Assembly (NCBI GenBank): GCA_035624215.1
Contig: DASPRY010000170.1
Coordinates: 5,859 to 69,858 of the forward strand
From: JAFAGX01 sp035624215
GTDB lineage: Bacteria; Acidobacteriota; Terriglobia; Terriglobales; Acidobacteriaceae
Length of the DNA stretch: 64,000 nt
Direction of reading: 5' to 3'
Shown here: positions 51,165 through 60,080 of the stretch, piece after piece
How the letters are laid out: every line of letters starts with the position of its first letter
Numbering within the stretch: the stretch's first letter is position 1
The notes under the pieces: generated by a model
Database searches by the model: none
Told to the model about the DNA's origin: nothing
What the model saw: the letters and a program-made list of their open reading frames with translations, nothing else
Translations under genes and position numbers: made by a program

Positions 51165-51327
51165 AAGATATAGCTCTTTCCGCCAGCCCCCCAACTGAGC
51201 CGGCAAGACAGAACAAATATCCTACAGTTGTAGCAAGGAGGGGAACGTTACTATTGTCACGTCGTTTCGCAGGGGTCGGCTTCTCACGGTTTTGAGTTAC
51301 CTTGCTGCCGCGGGCGAGATGCTCCCC

Positions 51328-51477
51328 TCAAGACTCGTTGTTCAGCTTGGTTTCTTCGATGTTCATGTCCTTGAATTCGCTGGATTCGAAGATGTCCCCG
51401 CACTCCAGGCATTCAACGAATTCAGCATCTTCATCGCGGGACACGATCTGTACGCGAGGGTGCTTACACTGATTCAT
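51328..51477 (-). CDS. Small zinc-ribbon-like protein
   Basis: A 49-residue frame from ATG 51477 encodes MNQCKHPRVQIVSRDEDA..., with Cys4-x2-His... and a second knuckle CLECG, forming a CKH/CxxC metal-binding pair typical of tiny zinc ribbons. The tail is acidic (FESSEFKDMNIEETKLNNES). A purine-rich ribosome site (GAAGAGAAG) precedes the start. The longer frame upstream to 51702 is not protein-like. It could bind nucleic acid or protein. I do not recognise a named family. Confidence 0.6.
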   Translation of the reverse strand: MNQCKHPRVQIVSRDEDAEFVECLECGDIFESSEFKDMNIEETKLNNES

Positions 51478-51839
51478 TTGACTTCTCTTCTCGGGGGGCT
51501 GCGACGGCGGGATTGGTGTCATAAAACCGGGACGCGCACGCTTGGTCGCATCTTGGCCTACGTGAAATGCTGGAAATTGGCGGTATTTTAGCCTCACCGG
51601 TGGTCTTGTCAAGTCCCTTGAGCAGCAATATTTGCCGTCACTCTGGACGCTTCTCGATTTAATCGACGGCAAATGCCCATCTATCAAAGGGTCGTAACCC
51701 ATTAAGAATCAGAGCGCTTACGGCTCGCGAGCTTAGTGCAATAGCTCTTTCCTGGCCCAGGTCAACCGCTCACCACCGGAGAACGCTAGAATATTCAATA
51801 GGTCGAGGCCGAGTTCCGGGTTCCCGCGGGAGTTCTAAC

Positions 51840-53081
51840 ATGACCACCACTGTGCCCCCAGTTTCCAGCAGTGATCTGAATGAGAAATCCGCTCGCGGTC
51901 GACGCACTCCGCCGAACGGTGTGAAGCTGCCTGTCTACATGGATAACCATGCCACGACGCCCGTCGATCCCCGGGTTCTTGAGGCGATGCTGCCCTATTT
52001 TACGGAGAAGTTCGGCAATGCGGCCAGCCGCAGCCATTCCTTCGGATGGGCCGCCGACGCCGCAGTTGAGACTGCGCGAGCGCAGGTGGCGAAGCTGGTG
52101 GGTGCGAACGCTGACGAGATCGTTTTTACGTCCGGTGCAACCGAGAGCGACAACCTGGCAATCAAGGGTGTGGCTGAGGTGAACAGGAAAGCGGGTAACC
52201 ACATCATCACCGCTGTCACTGAGCACAAAGCCGTGCTCGACAGTTGCAAGCACCTGGAGAAATACGGATATTGTGTTACCTACCTCCCAGTAGGTAAAGA
52301 CGGTCTAGTCGACCTGGAAGATCTCAGGCGCGCCATCACCGAGAAAACCATTTTGGTAACCATGATGGCGGCCAATAACGAAATCGGGGTTCTGCAGCCG
52401 ATTGCCGAAATCGGCAGGATCTGTCGCGAGCGTGGCGTGATCTTCCACACCGATGCCGCCCAAGCAGTTGCCAAGATTCCCCTGGACGTGAACAAGCAGA
52501 ACATCGATCTCATGTCCATTGCCGCTCACAAGATGTATGGACCGAAAGGTGTGGGAGCTCTCTACGTTCGCCGCAAAGACTCGCCGGTTCGGCTTTCCGC
52601 CATTATCGACGGCGGCGGTCATGAGCACGGCATGCGTTCAGGCACCCTGAATGTCCCTGGAATAGTGGGGTTAGGCAAAGCCTGTGCGATCGCTTCAGAG
52701 GGGATGCCAAAGGAAGCCTGCCACTTGGCCGGTTTTCGCAATCGGCTTCGCGACAAAATCATGAGTAGTCTCGACGGGGTGTACATCAACGGCTCCATGG
52801 AGCATCGCTTGCCTGGAAACCTCAACCTCAGTTTTGCTCGTGTCGATGGCGAGTCGCTCTTAACCGGTCTGGAAGATATCGCTGTTTCCAGCGGGGCGGC
52901 ATGCACCTCCGCGAAGCTCGAACCGTCATACGTACTAAAGGCTTTAGGCTGCGAGGATGAGCTGGCGACGAGCTCAATTCGCTTCGGCCTCGGCCGCTTC
53001 AACACCGAAGCTGAAGTCGATTACGCTGCCGATCGCGTCATCGAAATCGTGCGTCAGCTCCGCGAAATCTCGTCTTTGTGA
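51840..53081 (+). CDS. iscS: Cysteine desulfurase, IscS type
   Basis: The 413-residue PLP enzyme takes sulfur from cysteine for iron-sulfur clusters and tRNA thiolation. The PLP lysine is Lys231 in SIAAHKMYGPKGVGALYVR, and the active cysteine is Cys355 in SSGAACTSAKLEPSYVL, on the long loop that separates IscS from SufS. The NHATTPVDPRVLEAM start and FTSGATESDNLAIKG also match. A 30-residue Ser/Arg/Pro-rich head precedes the fold. IscU and HscA genes are not adjacent, so it stands alone. Confidence 0.95.
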   Translation: MTTTVPPVSSSDLNEKSARGRRTPPNGVKLPVYMDNHATTPVDPRVLEAMLPYFTEKFGNAASRSHSFGWAADAAVETARAQVAKLVGANADEIVFTSGATESDNLAIKGVAEVNRKAGNHIITAVTEHKAVLDSCKHLEKYGYCVTYLPVGKDGLVDLEDLRRAITEKTILVTMMAANNEIGVLQPIAEIGRICRERGVIFHTDAAQAVAKIPLDVNKQNIDLMSIAAHKMYGPKGVGALYVRRKDSPVRLSAIIDGGGHEHGMRSGTLNVPGIVGLGKACAIASEGMPKEACHLAGFRNRLRDKIMSSLDGVYINGSMEHRLPGNLNLSFARVDGESLLTGLEDIAVSSGAACTSAKLEPSYVLKALGCEDELATSSIRFGLGRFNTEAEVDYAADRVIEIVRQLREISSL

Positions 53082-53088
53082 AGTGGAT

Positions 53089-53109
53089 GGCGGACACTCC
53101 TTGTCCGCC
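53089..53109. repeat. Perfect hairpin GGCGGACA between iscS and galT
   Basis: GGCGGACA (53089-53096) and TGTCCGCC (53102-53109) form an 8-bp perfect stem with a CTCCT loop, 7 bases after the iscS stop, between convergent genes. There is no T-run on either strand. GGCGGACA palindromes are widespread in bacterial intergenic DNA. A weak terminator or a dispersed repeat are both possible. Confidence 0.6.
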
Positions 53110-53163
53110 AAATCTCATTGAGGAATAGAACTAAGAAACAGTGGTCGGAGGTGTCCCCCCGTC

Positions 53164-54204
53164 CTACCCCACCGTCGCCGGGATTGCTTCTTCCACGCCC
53201 GCTTCACGCAGGAATTTCGCTGCTTCCTCTGGCGGCGTGGGGTTGATGTAGAACCCTGTGCCCCACTCGAATCCTGCTGTCTTGGTCAGCTTGGGCATGA
53301 ACTCGATGTGCCAGTGGTAGTGATCATTAGTCGGGTCCTGCACCGGCGAGGTGTGAATCACCAGGTTGTAAGGAGGATTGTCCAGCACTCGGTCAGCTCG
53401 AGTGAGCAGGTTCTTCAGTGCTTTCGCCAGGTTCTCGAACATGTGCGAAGAGGAATTCTCGAAAGCCGACTCGTGCTGTTTGGGTAAAATCCAGGTCTCA
53501 AACGGAAAACGCGGCGCATAAGGGGCTAGCGTGAGGAAGTCCTCGTTCTCGGCAACTACGCGAATCCCCGACTCCACCTCCTGGCGGATAATGTCGCAAA
53601 AAACGCAGCGTTCTTTGTAGATGTAGTACTGCTTGGCGCCTTCGATTTCCTCTGCCAGGTAGATCGGCAGCATCGGCAGCGCGATCAATTGCGAGTGCGC
53701 ATGTTCGAGCGATGCGCCTGCCGCTTCGCCGTGATTCTTGAAAATCAGGATGAACTTAAAACGCCGATCCTTCTTCAGATCCAGAATGCGGTCTCGGAAG
53801 GTCCACAACACATCTTCAATTCGCTTGGGGGCCAGCGTCGCTAACGTCGCATTGTGATCAGGGGTCTCAATGATGACCTCGTGCGCCCCGATTCCGTTCA
53901 TGCGGTCGAACATGCCTTCCGCCTGGCGGTTCAGGCTTCCCTCAATGCCCAACGCGGGGAATTTGTTAGGGACCACCCGCACCGTCCAACCCGGCGTGTC
54001 ACGCTGCGGCGGGGGTCCGCCATTTGGATTGGGCCGATAGGCTTGAATTTCCGGAGGTGTCTTGTTCTCGTTACCGTAACAGAACGGACAAAAGCCCCCT
54101 TTAATCTTGACGGCATCACGGGCAAAATCAGTGGGCCTTTTGGCCCGGTCGGTGGAGATGATCACCCACCGGCCTACGATGGGATCTTTTCTAAGCTCGG
54201 GCAA
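53164..54204 (-). CDS. galT: Galactose-1-phosphate uridylyltransferase
   Basis: The 346-residue protein of the HIT superfamily exchanges UMP between UDP-glucose and galactose 1-phosphate (Leloir pathway). It starts MPELRKDPIVGRWVIISTDRA, with zinc-binding Cys in CPFCYGNE and CVFCDII and the nucleophile His in EHAHSQLIALP. YHWHIEFMPKL completes the site. The start codon is TTG at 54204, with AAAGGA ahead and no better ATG nearby. galK and galE are not adjacent. A role in nucleotide-sugar supply for surface sugars is possible. Confidence 0.94.
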   Translation of the reverse strand: MPELRKDPIVGRWVIISTDRAKRPTDFARDAVKIKGGFCPFCYGNENKTPPEIQAYRPNPNGGPPPQRDTPGWTVRVVPNKFPALGIEGSLNRQAEGMFDRMNGIGAHEVIIETPDHNATLATLAPKRIEDVLWTFRDRILDLKKDRRFKFILIFKNHGEAAGASLEHAHSQLIALPMLPIYLAEEIEGAKQYYIYKERCVFCDIIRQEVESGIRVVAENEDFLTLAPYAPRFPFETWILPKQHESAFENSSSHMFENLAKALKNLLTRADRVLDNPPYNLVIHTSPVQDPTNDHYHWHIEFMPKLTKTAGFEWGTGFYINPTPPEEAAKFLREAGVEEAIPATVG

Positions 54205-54251
54205 TGACTAAAATCCTTTCAATAAATAGGGCTAGAAACGAAATTTTTATT

Positions 54252-54701
54252 TTACTCCACAGGGAAGGCATTCTGAAATAACTCGAACCACGGCTGGCTG
54301 GAGTGCGATTCATGATACACGGAAACCACATCGAAGCGCCATTGGCACGGAAGTGCCACGTGGCGCAAGTAATCCCGGGCGACAGCCGCAAGTGCGCGCT
54401 GTTTGTCGCGATCCACGGCTGCTTCGGTGGGCTTTATGTCTCGAGTGGTGCGCGTTTTTACTTCGATGAAGCACAGTACGTCTTTGTTCCAGCCTATGAG
54501 GTCGATCTCGCCGCGATGATGCGGTGAGCGGAAATTGCGCGCCACCATTACATAACCGCGGCGGCGTAGATAGAAGTACGCGTCTTCTTCGCCCCGTTGG
54601 CCGGTCCGCTGATGCGCTGGGCGTTTGTCAGTTGGAAGTGTTTTCTCGGCCAACCAATCCAGTGTTCGGATCGCTGCGTGGGTGAGTCGGCCGGAAAGCA
54701 T
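54252..54701 (-). CDS. YraN family (UPF0102) endonuclease-like protein
   Basis: The 149-residue protein has the restriction-endonuclease-like fold of the UPF0102/YraN family. The key residues are RGEEDAYFYLRRRGY, HHRGEIDLIGW and CFIEVKTRTT, giving the (E/D)-Xn-ExK pattern that binds magnesium. The family is widespread and often lies beside rnhB or rplS, but neither is here. The N-terminal 30 residues are not conserved. The function is unknown; a link to natural transformation or DNA repair has been proposed for the family. Confidence 0.88.
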   Translation of the reverse strand: MLSGRLTHAAIRTLDWLAEKTLPTDKRPAHQRTGQRGEEDAYFYLRRRGYVMVARNFRSPHHRGEIDLIGWNKDVLCFIEVKTRTTRDIKPTEAAVDRDKQRALAAVARDYLRHVALPCQWRFDVVSVYHESHSSQPWFELFQNAFPVE

Positions 54702-54835
54702 AGGCCCTGCGCGAGTGCCATCGTAAATGCCGGGAGCGATCCTCGGATGTGACTGTTGTCACCTCATGATCCTGTGAAGTACGAGCACCCCCGCCCAGGC
54801 GAAGCACCATATACACATGCCAAATCAACAATGCC

Positions 54836-55768
54836 TCACGGCATCTCGCCGCATTCTTTAGCTTGGACGGGCGTAATTGCGACACTCTCCGATGATCGCG
54901 TTCCAGCTCGCATATTGACCAGCGCCACTCCGCCAAGCGCGATAACCCCGCCCAGCAGCGAGAGCATTCTCGGCACTTCGTGCAGCCAGATCCACGCAAT
55001 CCCAATGGCAAGCACCGGAATGATATAGAGCAGCGTGCTGATGCGGCCAGCCGGACCATGCGACAAAACGTAAGCCCACGCCACGTATGCCAGAGCTCCA
55101 GGAAAGATTCCCAGGTAAATCACAGCCAGCGTGGCCGTCGCCGGTGCATTTCGCAAGACCTGGAACAGCCCACCACCGAACGGCAACATGAGCAACGTCC
55201 CTGACCAAATGGAATAGGCCGTAAACTCTAGCGCGCTATACCTTCCGAGAAAATGTTTCTGTTGAACCATGTACACGGCTGACGTAATTGCGGCCGCGAG
55301 AATGATGAGTGCTTGCGGTGAAAGGTGAATGCCCTGTCCCTCACCGCTGGCAATGAGCGCCACGCCCGCAAAACTCAAAAGTATGCCCGCCCAAGCTACC
55401 CGTGAGATCCTCTCGTGAAGCGCCACGCCCGCCAACAAAGCCGTCCAGATCGGTACCGAAGCGATCAGCAGGCTGGCCGCACCGGCGCTGACGCGGGTCT
55501 CGCCGTAGTTCAGTGCGAGATTGTAAAACGTTATTCCGATAATGCCGCAGAGCGTAAGTCCCGGAACGTCCGGCAATTCAGGACGCCGAAAGTGCGCAAT
55601 CCCGGCATATATGGCCAGCGTGAGCGAAGCCACAATGAAACGCAGCACCGCTAATTGCCCGGGAGAGTATGCACGCAGGCCGGCGCGAATTCCGGCGAAG
55701 GCCGAGGCCCACAGCACCAGGGTGGCAGCCAGGGCCAGTACCGCACGAGTTGTAAATTGCCGCGTCAA
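54836..55768 (-). CDS. EamA/DMT-type transporter
   Basis: The 310-residue protein has ten predicted membrane segments in two EamA repeats, the first starting AVLALAATLVLWASAFAGIRAGL and the second around residue 150. It is a drug/metabolite transporter of unknown substrate, probably in the inner membrane. It lies 20 bases downstream of the class III aminotransferase on the same strand, so it may export or import a related amino compound. A second DMT-type transporter of a different branch stands at 57.6 kb. Confidence 0.92.
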   Translation of the reverse strand: MTRQFTTRAVLALAATLVLWASAFAGIRAGLRAYSPGQLAVLRFIVASLTLAIYAGIAHFRRPELPDVPGLTLCGIIGITFYNLALNYGETRVSAGAASLLIASVPIWTALLAGVALHERISRVAWAGILLSFAGVALIASGEGQGIHLSPQALIILAAAITSAVYMVQQKHFLGRYSALEFTAYSIWSGTLLMLPFGGGLFQVLRNAPATATLAVIYLGIFPGALAYVAWAYVLSHGPAGRISTLLYIIPVLAIGIAWIWLHEVPRMLSLLGGVIALGGVALVNMRAGTRSSESVAITPVQAKECGEMP

Positions 55769-55788
55769 TGTTCACCAGAACGCAACGG

Positions 55789-57138
55789 TTACGCCTCTTT
55801 GCCCACAATCGAAATCGCCTCTTCCAGCGCGTCCATCGCCACGTCCGCTTCGTCTTTGGTCACTATCAAAGGTGGCGCGATGCGAATAGTGCTCGGGCCA
55901 CAACCGAGGAACAGAACCCCTCGTTCAAAAGCGGATTGAACGATGCGGTCACGCTCAGCGGCGGCGTACTCTTTCGTCTTCTGGTCCTTCACGATTTCGA
56001 CGCCGATCATCAAGCCACGTCCGCGCACGTCGCCGACCAGCTTGTGTCTGCTCGGCCAGTTCACCATTCGCTTCATCATGTGGTTGCCGACTTCAGTGGC
56101 ATTTCCCAGTAGCCCCTCGCGCTCGATCACATCGAGTGTGGCCAAGGCGGCCGCAATGCACACCGGATTTCCGCCGAAGGTCGAAGCATGCGATCCCGGA
56201 ACCCAGTCCATAATCTCGGCTTTGGTGACTGTTACGCCGAGCGGCATGCCCGAGGCAATGCCCTTGGCGACACAAACCATGTCTGGCTGTACTCCAGTAT
56301 GTTCTACAGCCCACCATTTTCCTGTGCGTCCGACACCGCTTTGCACCTCGTCCACCACCAGGAGGATCCCGTGGCGATCGCAAATCTGCCGCAGTTCCTG
56401 CATGAATACCGTCGGCGCGATCACGTACCCTCCCTCGCCCTGGACGGGCTCGACAAAGATGGCCGCGACCTCCTCTGGCGGAAGGTTGGTTCGAAAAAGT
56501 TTGTCCTCAATGAACCGAGCGCAGCTCAGCGAATACGCTTCGGGATCCTGGCCCCCGGCATCACGATAGACATCGGGATAGCGGATGTGAGTCACGCCAG
56601 GAACCAGCGGCGCGAAACGCCGCTTCTGCTGTGGCTTGGAAGCGGTCAGCGACAGCGCGCCCATCGTGCGCCCATGAAACGCTCCGTAAAAGGCAATCAC
56701 GTGCTGACGCCGGGTGTGGTAGCGCGCCAACTTGAAAGCGCACTCGATCGCCTCAGTCCCGGAATTGCCGTAGTAGATCTTGTGAGGCCCGGGCATGGGC
56801 GCAATTTTCGAGATTCGTTCAGCAAGCGCGACCATGTTTTCGTAATAGAAGTCAGTACCCGACATGTGAATCAGCTCGGCCGCCTGCTTTTGAATTGCAG
56901 CAACCACCTGTGGATGGCAGTGGCCAGTCGAAGTCACGGCGATACCCGCCGAGAAATCAAAAAACTCGTTGCCGTCAACATCGGTGACAACGATGCCGCG
57001 TCCGTGTTTGGCAACCATCGGATAAGAGCGTGTATAGGATGGCGAAATCAGTTTTTCGTCGCCCTTCAGAATGCGCTTCGCATTCGGGCCCGGCAGGACG
57101 GTCTTGAGTCTGGGTGCAGTCAATGTGTTGGTCGGCAT
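55789..57138 (-). CDS. Class III aminotransferase (4-aminobutyrate/ornithine type)
   Basis: The 449-residue PLP enzyme shows YGNSGTEAIECAFKLAR, AFHGRTMGAL, VEPVQGEGGYV, LVVDEVQSGVGRTG and the PLP lysine in VCVAKGIASGMP. These fit 4-aminobutyrate or acetylornithine aminotransferases. The protein begins with a longer N-terminus (MPTNTLTAPRLKTVLPG) as seen in gabT-like enzymes of Acidobacteriota. The substrate could be GABA, ornithine or another omega-amino acid. The EamA transporter follows in the same direction. The arginase gene is 33 kb away, so a joint pathway is not shown by context. Confidence 0.9.
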   Translation of the reverse strand: MPTNTLTAPRLKTVLPGPNAKRILKGDEKLISPSYTRSYPMVAKHGRGIVVTDVDGNEFFDFSAGIAVTSTGHCHPQVVAAIQKQAAELIHMSGTDFYYENMVALAERISKIAPMPGPHKIYYGNSGTEAIECAFKLARYHTRRQHVIAFYGAFHGRTMGALSLTASKPQQKRRFAPLVPGVTHIRYPDVYRDAGGQDPEAYSLSCARFIEDKLFRTNLPPEEVAAIFVEPVQGEGGYVIAPTVFMQELRQICDRHGILLVVDEVQSGVGRTGKWWAVEHTGVQPDMVCVAKGIASGMPLGVTVTKAEIMDWVPGSHASTFGGNPVCIAAALATLDVIEREGLLGNATEVGNHMMKRMVNWPSRHKLVGDVRGRGLMIGVEIVKDQKTKEYAAAERDRIVQSAFERGVLFLGCGPSTIRIAPPLIVTKDEADVAMDALEEAISIVGKEA

Positions 57139-57155
57139 GGGAACCCTCCAAATTC

Positions 57156-57263
57156 GGTCGTTGGTCGTTGATCACTGGTCGGCTGCCTCTCGCTCAGAAG
57201 CCGGAATTCAGCCGCCGCAGGTTTTCGCAATTAAGGAGGACCGACGACTAGTCGCTACCGAAG
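57156..57263. repeat. Degenerate palindromic repeat ahead of the aminotransferase
   Basis: GGTCGTTGGTCGTTGATCAC (57156-57175) with GGTCGG after it faces CCGACGACTAGTCGCTACCG (57241-57260), which is partly complementary. The arms are rich in GTCGT/GTTGGTCG, a type of degenerate palindrome common between genes in this style of genome. Pairing is weak and the element may be a decayed copy. Confidence 0.35.
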
Positions 57264-57584
57264 AGGTTGGGGCGCAGGCGGGAAGGCAGCACCGCGCGAT
57301 AGCGGCGTGGACATACAAGAGAGCGCAGCCAGCACACAGGCAGGTGCGAATTGGTGAGCTGATAACGCATCGTCAAACATTCCACTTTCAGTATAGCCCA
57401 ATGTCAGTAGTTGACGTAACCCCAATCGGCGATGACCGTTAGTTATCGCACGCGATGCCTCGACTCCACTGACTCACTCGCACTCGGGTCCCAACAAATT
57501 CGCTAAACAAACGCGCGTCTCGCGAAATCTCGAATCTCACAAGCCGGTTTTTGTGTCTGATACTTTATTCCTGCGGGCACTTCC

Positions 57585-58541
57585 ATGACCTCCGCTCCTC
57601 GCGCAAGCCGGTTTGCTGTGCTCTTTGCCTTTGGGCTGGTCTATCTGTTTTGGGGGTCCACTTACCTCGGAATCGACATCGCAGTCGAGCGCATTCCGCC
57701 CGCACTCATGTGTGGGGTGCGCTTCCTGATCGCCGGCGCTTTCATGCTGGCGTTTTGCGGTTTGCGTGGAAAGAAAATCATTTACAACCCGATGCAATTG
57801 GGCCAGATGAGCGTGGTTGGGGTGCTTTTGCTTCTGGGCGGCAATCTCACGCTCTCATACGCCGAAAAGCACATAGCCTCAGGCTTAGCGGCCCTCATCA
57901 TCGCGATTACGCCCCTGTGGTTCCTGGTGCTCGATAAACTCTTGCTGGGTGATCACCACATCTCCGCGCACGGTAAAACCGGGTTAGCCCTTGGTGTCGT
58001 CGGGTTGGTCGTTCTTCTCTGGCCCCAACTGGTTGCAACCGGTTCCTTCGGACGTATGGAGTTGTGGTCTTCCATCAGCTTGATTGGTGGCTCTTTCAGC
58101 TGGGCCTTGGGCTCGGTACTGGCGAAGAAGTGGAAATCTCCCGATGTCGATCCCTTTTCGGCCACGGCCTGGGAGATGGTCGCCGCCGGTTTGGCTAATT
58201 TGCTGGTGGCAGTTCTTGCGCAAGACTTCACCCGCGTAGTCTGGACTGCCCGCGGACTGGGCGCGGTTCTCTATCTGATCGTGTGTGGCTCCTGGATCGG
58301 CTATACCGCATATATCTGGCTTCTAGGGCATGTTCCTACTTCAAAAGTTTCCACCTACGCTTACGTCAATCCCGTGGTTGCGGTGTTTCTGGGATGGCTG
58401 GTGTTGCACGAGCGCATCGACGCTTACGTTGTTGCCGGCAGCGCCATTGTGATTGCTTCCGTGATTCTCGTAACCAGCGCCCAGGTCACGCGGAAAAACA
58501 GCGTGGAAGAACTTCCCATGGTGGAGACTACCGGGGACTAG
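57585..58541 (+). CDS. EamA/DMT transporter, YedA-like
   Basis: The 318-residue protein has ten membrane segments. The start RFAVLFAFGLVYLFWGSTYLGI and RIPPALMCGVRFLIAGAFML are typical of the YedA branch of the EamA superfamily, and the second half repeats with GSFSWALGSVLAKKW and TSKVSTYAYVNPVVAVFLGWLVLHE. It is an inner-membrane permease for metabolites, substrate unknown. ATG 57585 follows a weak purine stretch. About 130 bases separate it from the PilZ-like set downstream, so it is probably an independent transcript. Confidence 0.92.
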   Translation: MTSAPRASRFAVLFAFGLVYLFWGSTYLGIDIAVERIPPALMCGVRFLIAGAFMLAFCGLRGKKIIYNPMQLGQMSVVGVLLLLGGNLTLSYAEKHIASGLAALIIAITPLWFLVLDKLLLGDHHISAHGKTGLALGVVGLVVLLWPQLVATGSFGRMELWSSISLIGGSFSWALGSVLAKKWKSPDVDPFSATAWEMVAAGLANLLVAVLAQDFTRVVWTARGLGAVLYLIVCGSWIGYTAYIWLLGHVPTSKVSTYAYVNPVVAVFLGWLVLHERIDAYVVAGSAIVIASVILVTSAQVTRKNSVEELPMVETTGD

Positions 58542-58675
58542 GCGTAAACGATCGCGATACCACCATGCCCTCCTGATTGGTTATGTGACCGACGCCCATG
58601 CGCGTAATTGGTCCCAAAATGGCACCTCCGTAATCTTCTTTTAGTAACCATCTCGCCTCATACTCTCATTTAGAT

Positions 58676-59152
58676 ATGGGCAGCCTTCCCCAACGTGCAC
58701 CGCGCGTACATCTTGAGGCCGCTACTCCGGCTGTGCTTCGTTTCCAGGACGGTCAGCGTACCTCAGGCACCCTGCACGTCGTATCTCTCACTGGCGGTCT
58801 CCTCTCTCTTTCCAATCCGGTTGTTCAGGGATCGCAGGTTCGATTGATGTTCCTGACCAACACCGGATCGGTTCTGGGTGGGGCAGAAATGTTGCCCCCG
58901 CTGACTAGAGACCTGCAGCCCTTCCGGTTCGTCTCTCTCGACGGTGGCGATCGTCGCCGTCTCGGAGCTACCATTCAAGCTTCATTGCAGCGAAGCAATG
59001 AGCAGCAATGGATCGAGAAGCTGCGGGCGGCATCGGGTCAGCGAGAGCGCTCCCGCAGGCCGCTCCTTAAAGCCCTGTTCGGAACTGTCGCTCTGGCCGC
59101 GTTAGCTTGGGTGAGCGCGAATTACCTCCTCCATTTTCACTTGCTGAAGTAG
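58676..59152 (+). CDS. PilZ-like protein with C-terminal membrane anchor (copy A)
   Basis: The 158-residue protein has a PilZ-like beta domain with RVHLEAATPAVLRFQDG and VVSLTGGLLSLSNPV near residues 8-50, then a helical stretch rich in Arg, and one membrane segment at about residues 135-155 (ALFGTVALAALAWVSANYLL). The RxxxR and (D/N)xSxxG signature of cyclic-di-GMP-binding PilZ domains is only partly present (SLTGGLL), so binding is unproven. A shorter relative without the anchor is at 62.4-62.8 kb. It is followed by a PilZ protein 8 bases downstream. Confidence 0.72.
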   Translation: MGSLPQRAPRVHLEAATPAVLRFQDGQRTSGTLHVVSLTGGLLSLSNPVVQGSQVRLMFLTNTGSVLGGAEMLPPLTRDLQPFRFVSLDGGDRRRLGATIQASLQRSNEQQWIEKLRAASGQRERSRRPLLKALFGTVALAALAWVSANYLLHFHLLK

Positions 59153-59160
59153 AGGTGGTA

Positions 59161-59877
59161 GTGACAACGTCACTTGCCAATACGAGCGACGCTCTGAACA
59201 CGCGCCTTTGGCCGCGCTATCACGTGTGTCTTCCTGTTCTCGTTTCCGCCGAAGGCGATTCCTCAAAAATAGCCGTACCCGGACTCGCGTGCGAGATCAG
59301 CCAGCGCGGCATGGCTCTCTATGGCGGCATTGACCTGCAACTGGGTGATCTGATGGCAGTCGAATTCCAAAACTCGGGTAAGGTCCGAGTTGCCGGCATC
59401 ATCCGCAGCCGTTCCGGCTTCTGTTTCGGGCTGGAATTTCTCGAGAGGATGACCAGCACCGAAGCTATGTCCGATATGCTGGAGGCGGCCAGCGCCGCCG
59501 AGGAACCCGGCAGCTGGAAAGCGTGGTTTGCAAGCCATCGTGGCGATGCTTTTGTCGCTATCGCTACTGCGCTGCTTCTGTTCACCCTGTTTGCGGCGGG
59601 CGCGCCATCTCCATATCAAGTGGCTCAACCCAAGACCAATCAGCCCTCGCTCACGCTGTCTGAACAGATGCTTGTCGCTTTGGGCCTTGCCGAAATGCCG
59701 CCCGCCCCCGTGGTGCGGGGGAACCCCAATGTTCGAGTCTGGGTCGATCTGCACACCGCCCTTTATCACTGTCCCGGCTCGGAACTATATGGCAAGACGC
59801 CGGACGGCAAATTCACTACCCAGCGCGATGCCCAGCTCGATCAGTTTGAGCCTGCAGCCCGCAAAAGCTGCGAATAG
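59161..59877 (+). CDS. PilZ-like membrane protein with C-terminal YHCPG domain
   Basis: The 238-residue protein starts at GTG 59161, with GAGGTG before it. An N-terminal PilZ-like domain (about residues 10-105) has RLWPRYHVCLPV, ISQRGMALYGGIDLQLGD and RSRSGFCFGLEFLE; a membrane segment follows at about 125-143 (AFVAIATALLLFTLFAAG). The C-terminal part has VRVWVDLHTALYHCPGSELYGKTPDGKFTTQRDAQ, like a small exported domain often seen in Acidobacteriota proteins, with two Cys that may bind metal or form a disulfide. It would sense signals in the cytoplasm and act outside. Confidence 0.75.
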   Translation: MTTSLANTSDALNTRLWPRYHVCLPVLVSAEGDSSKIAVPGLACEISQRGMALYGGIDLQLGDLMAVEFQNSGKVRVAGIIRSRSGFCFGLEFLERMTSTEAMSDMLEAASAAEEPGSWKAWFASHRGDAFVAIATALLLFTLFAAGAPSPYQVAQPKTNQPSLTLSEQMLVALGLAEMPPAPVVRGNPNVRVWVDLHTALYHCPGSELYGKTPDGKFTTQRDAQLDQFEPAARKSCE

Positions 59878-60080
59878 TCTCCCAGCGGGGCCTCCTGCCC
59901 GCACCGAGCCTTCCCTGATCCCTGGCAAGCTTTTGCACTTCTTGTGCAAAACCCCGCTGACTAGCCGGATACCGCATAGCCCACTCGTGCCATGGCATTA
60001 GGTCGCCGGTGCCATTGCCAACCTTTGAGAGCTGCATCATCTTAAGAGTGCGCAAGAGATTTATCCAGGTCAGGTAGGAA

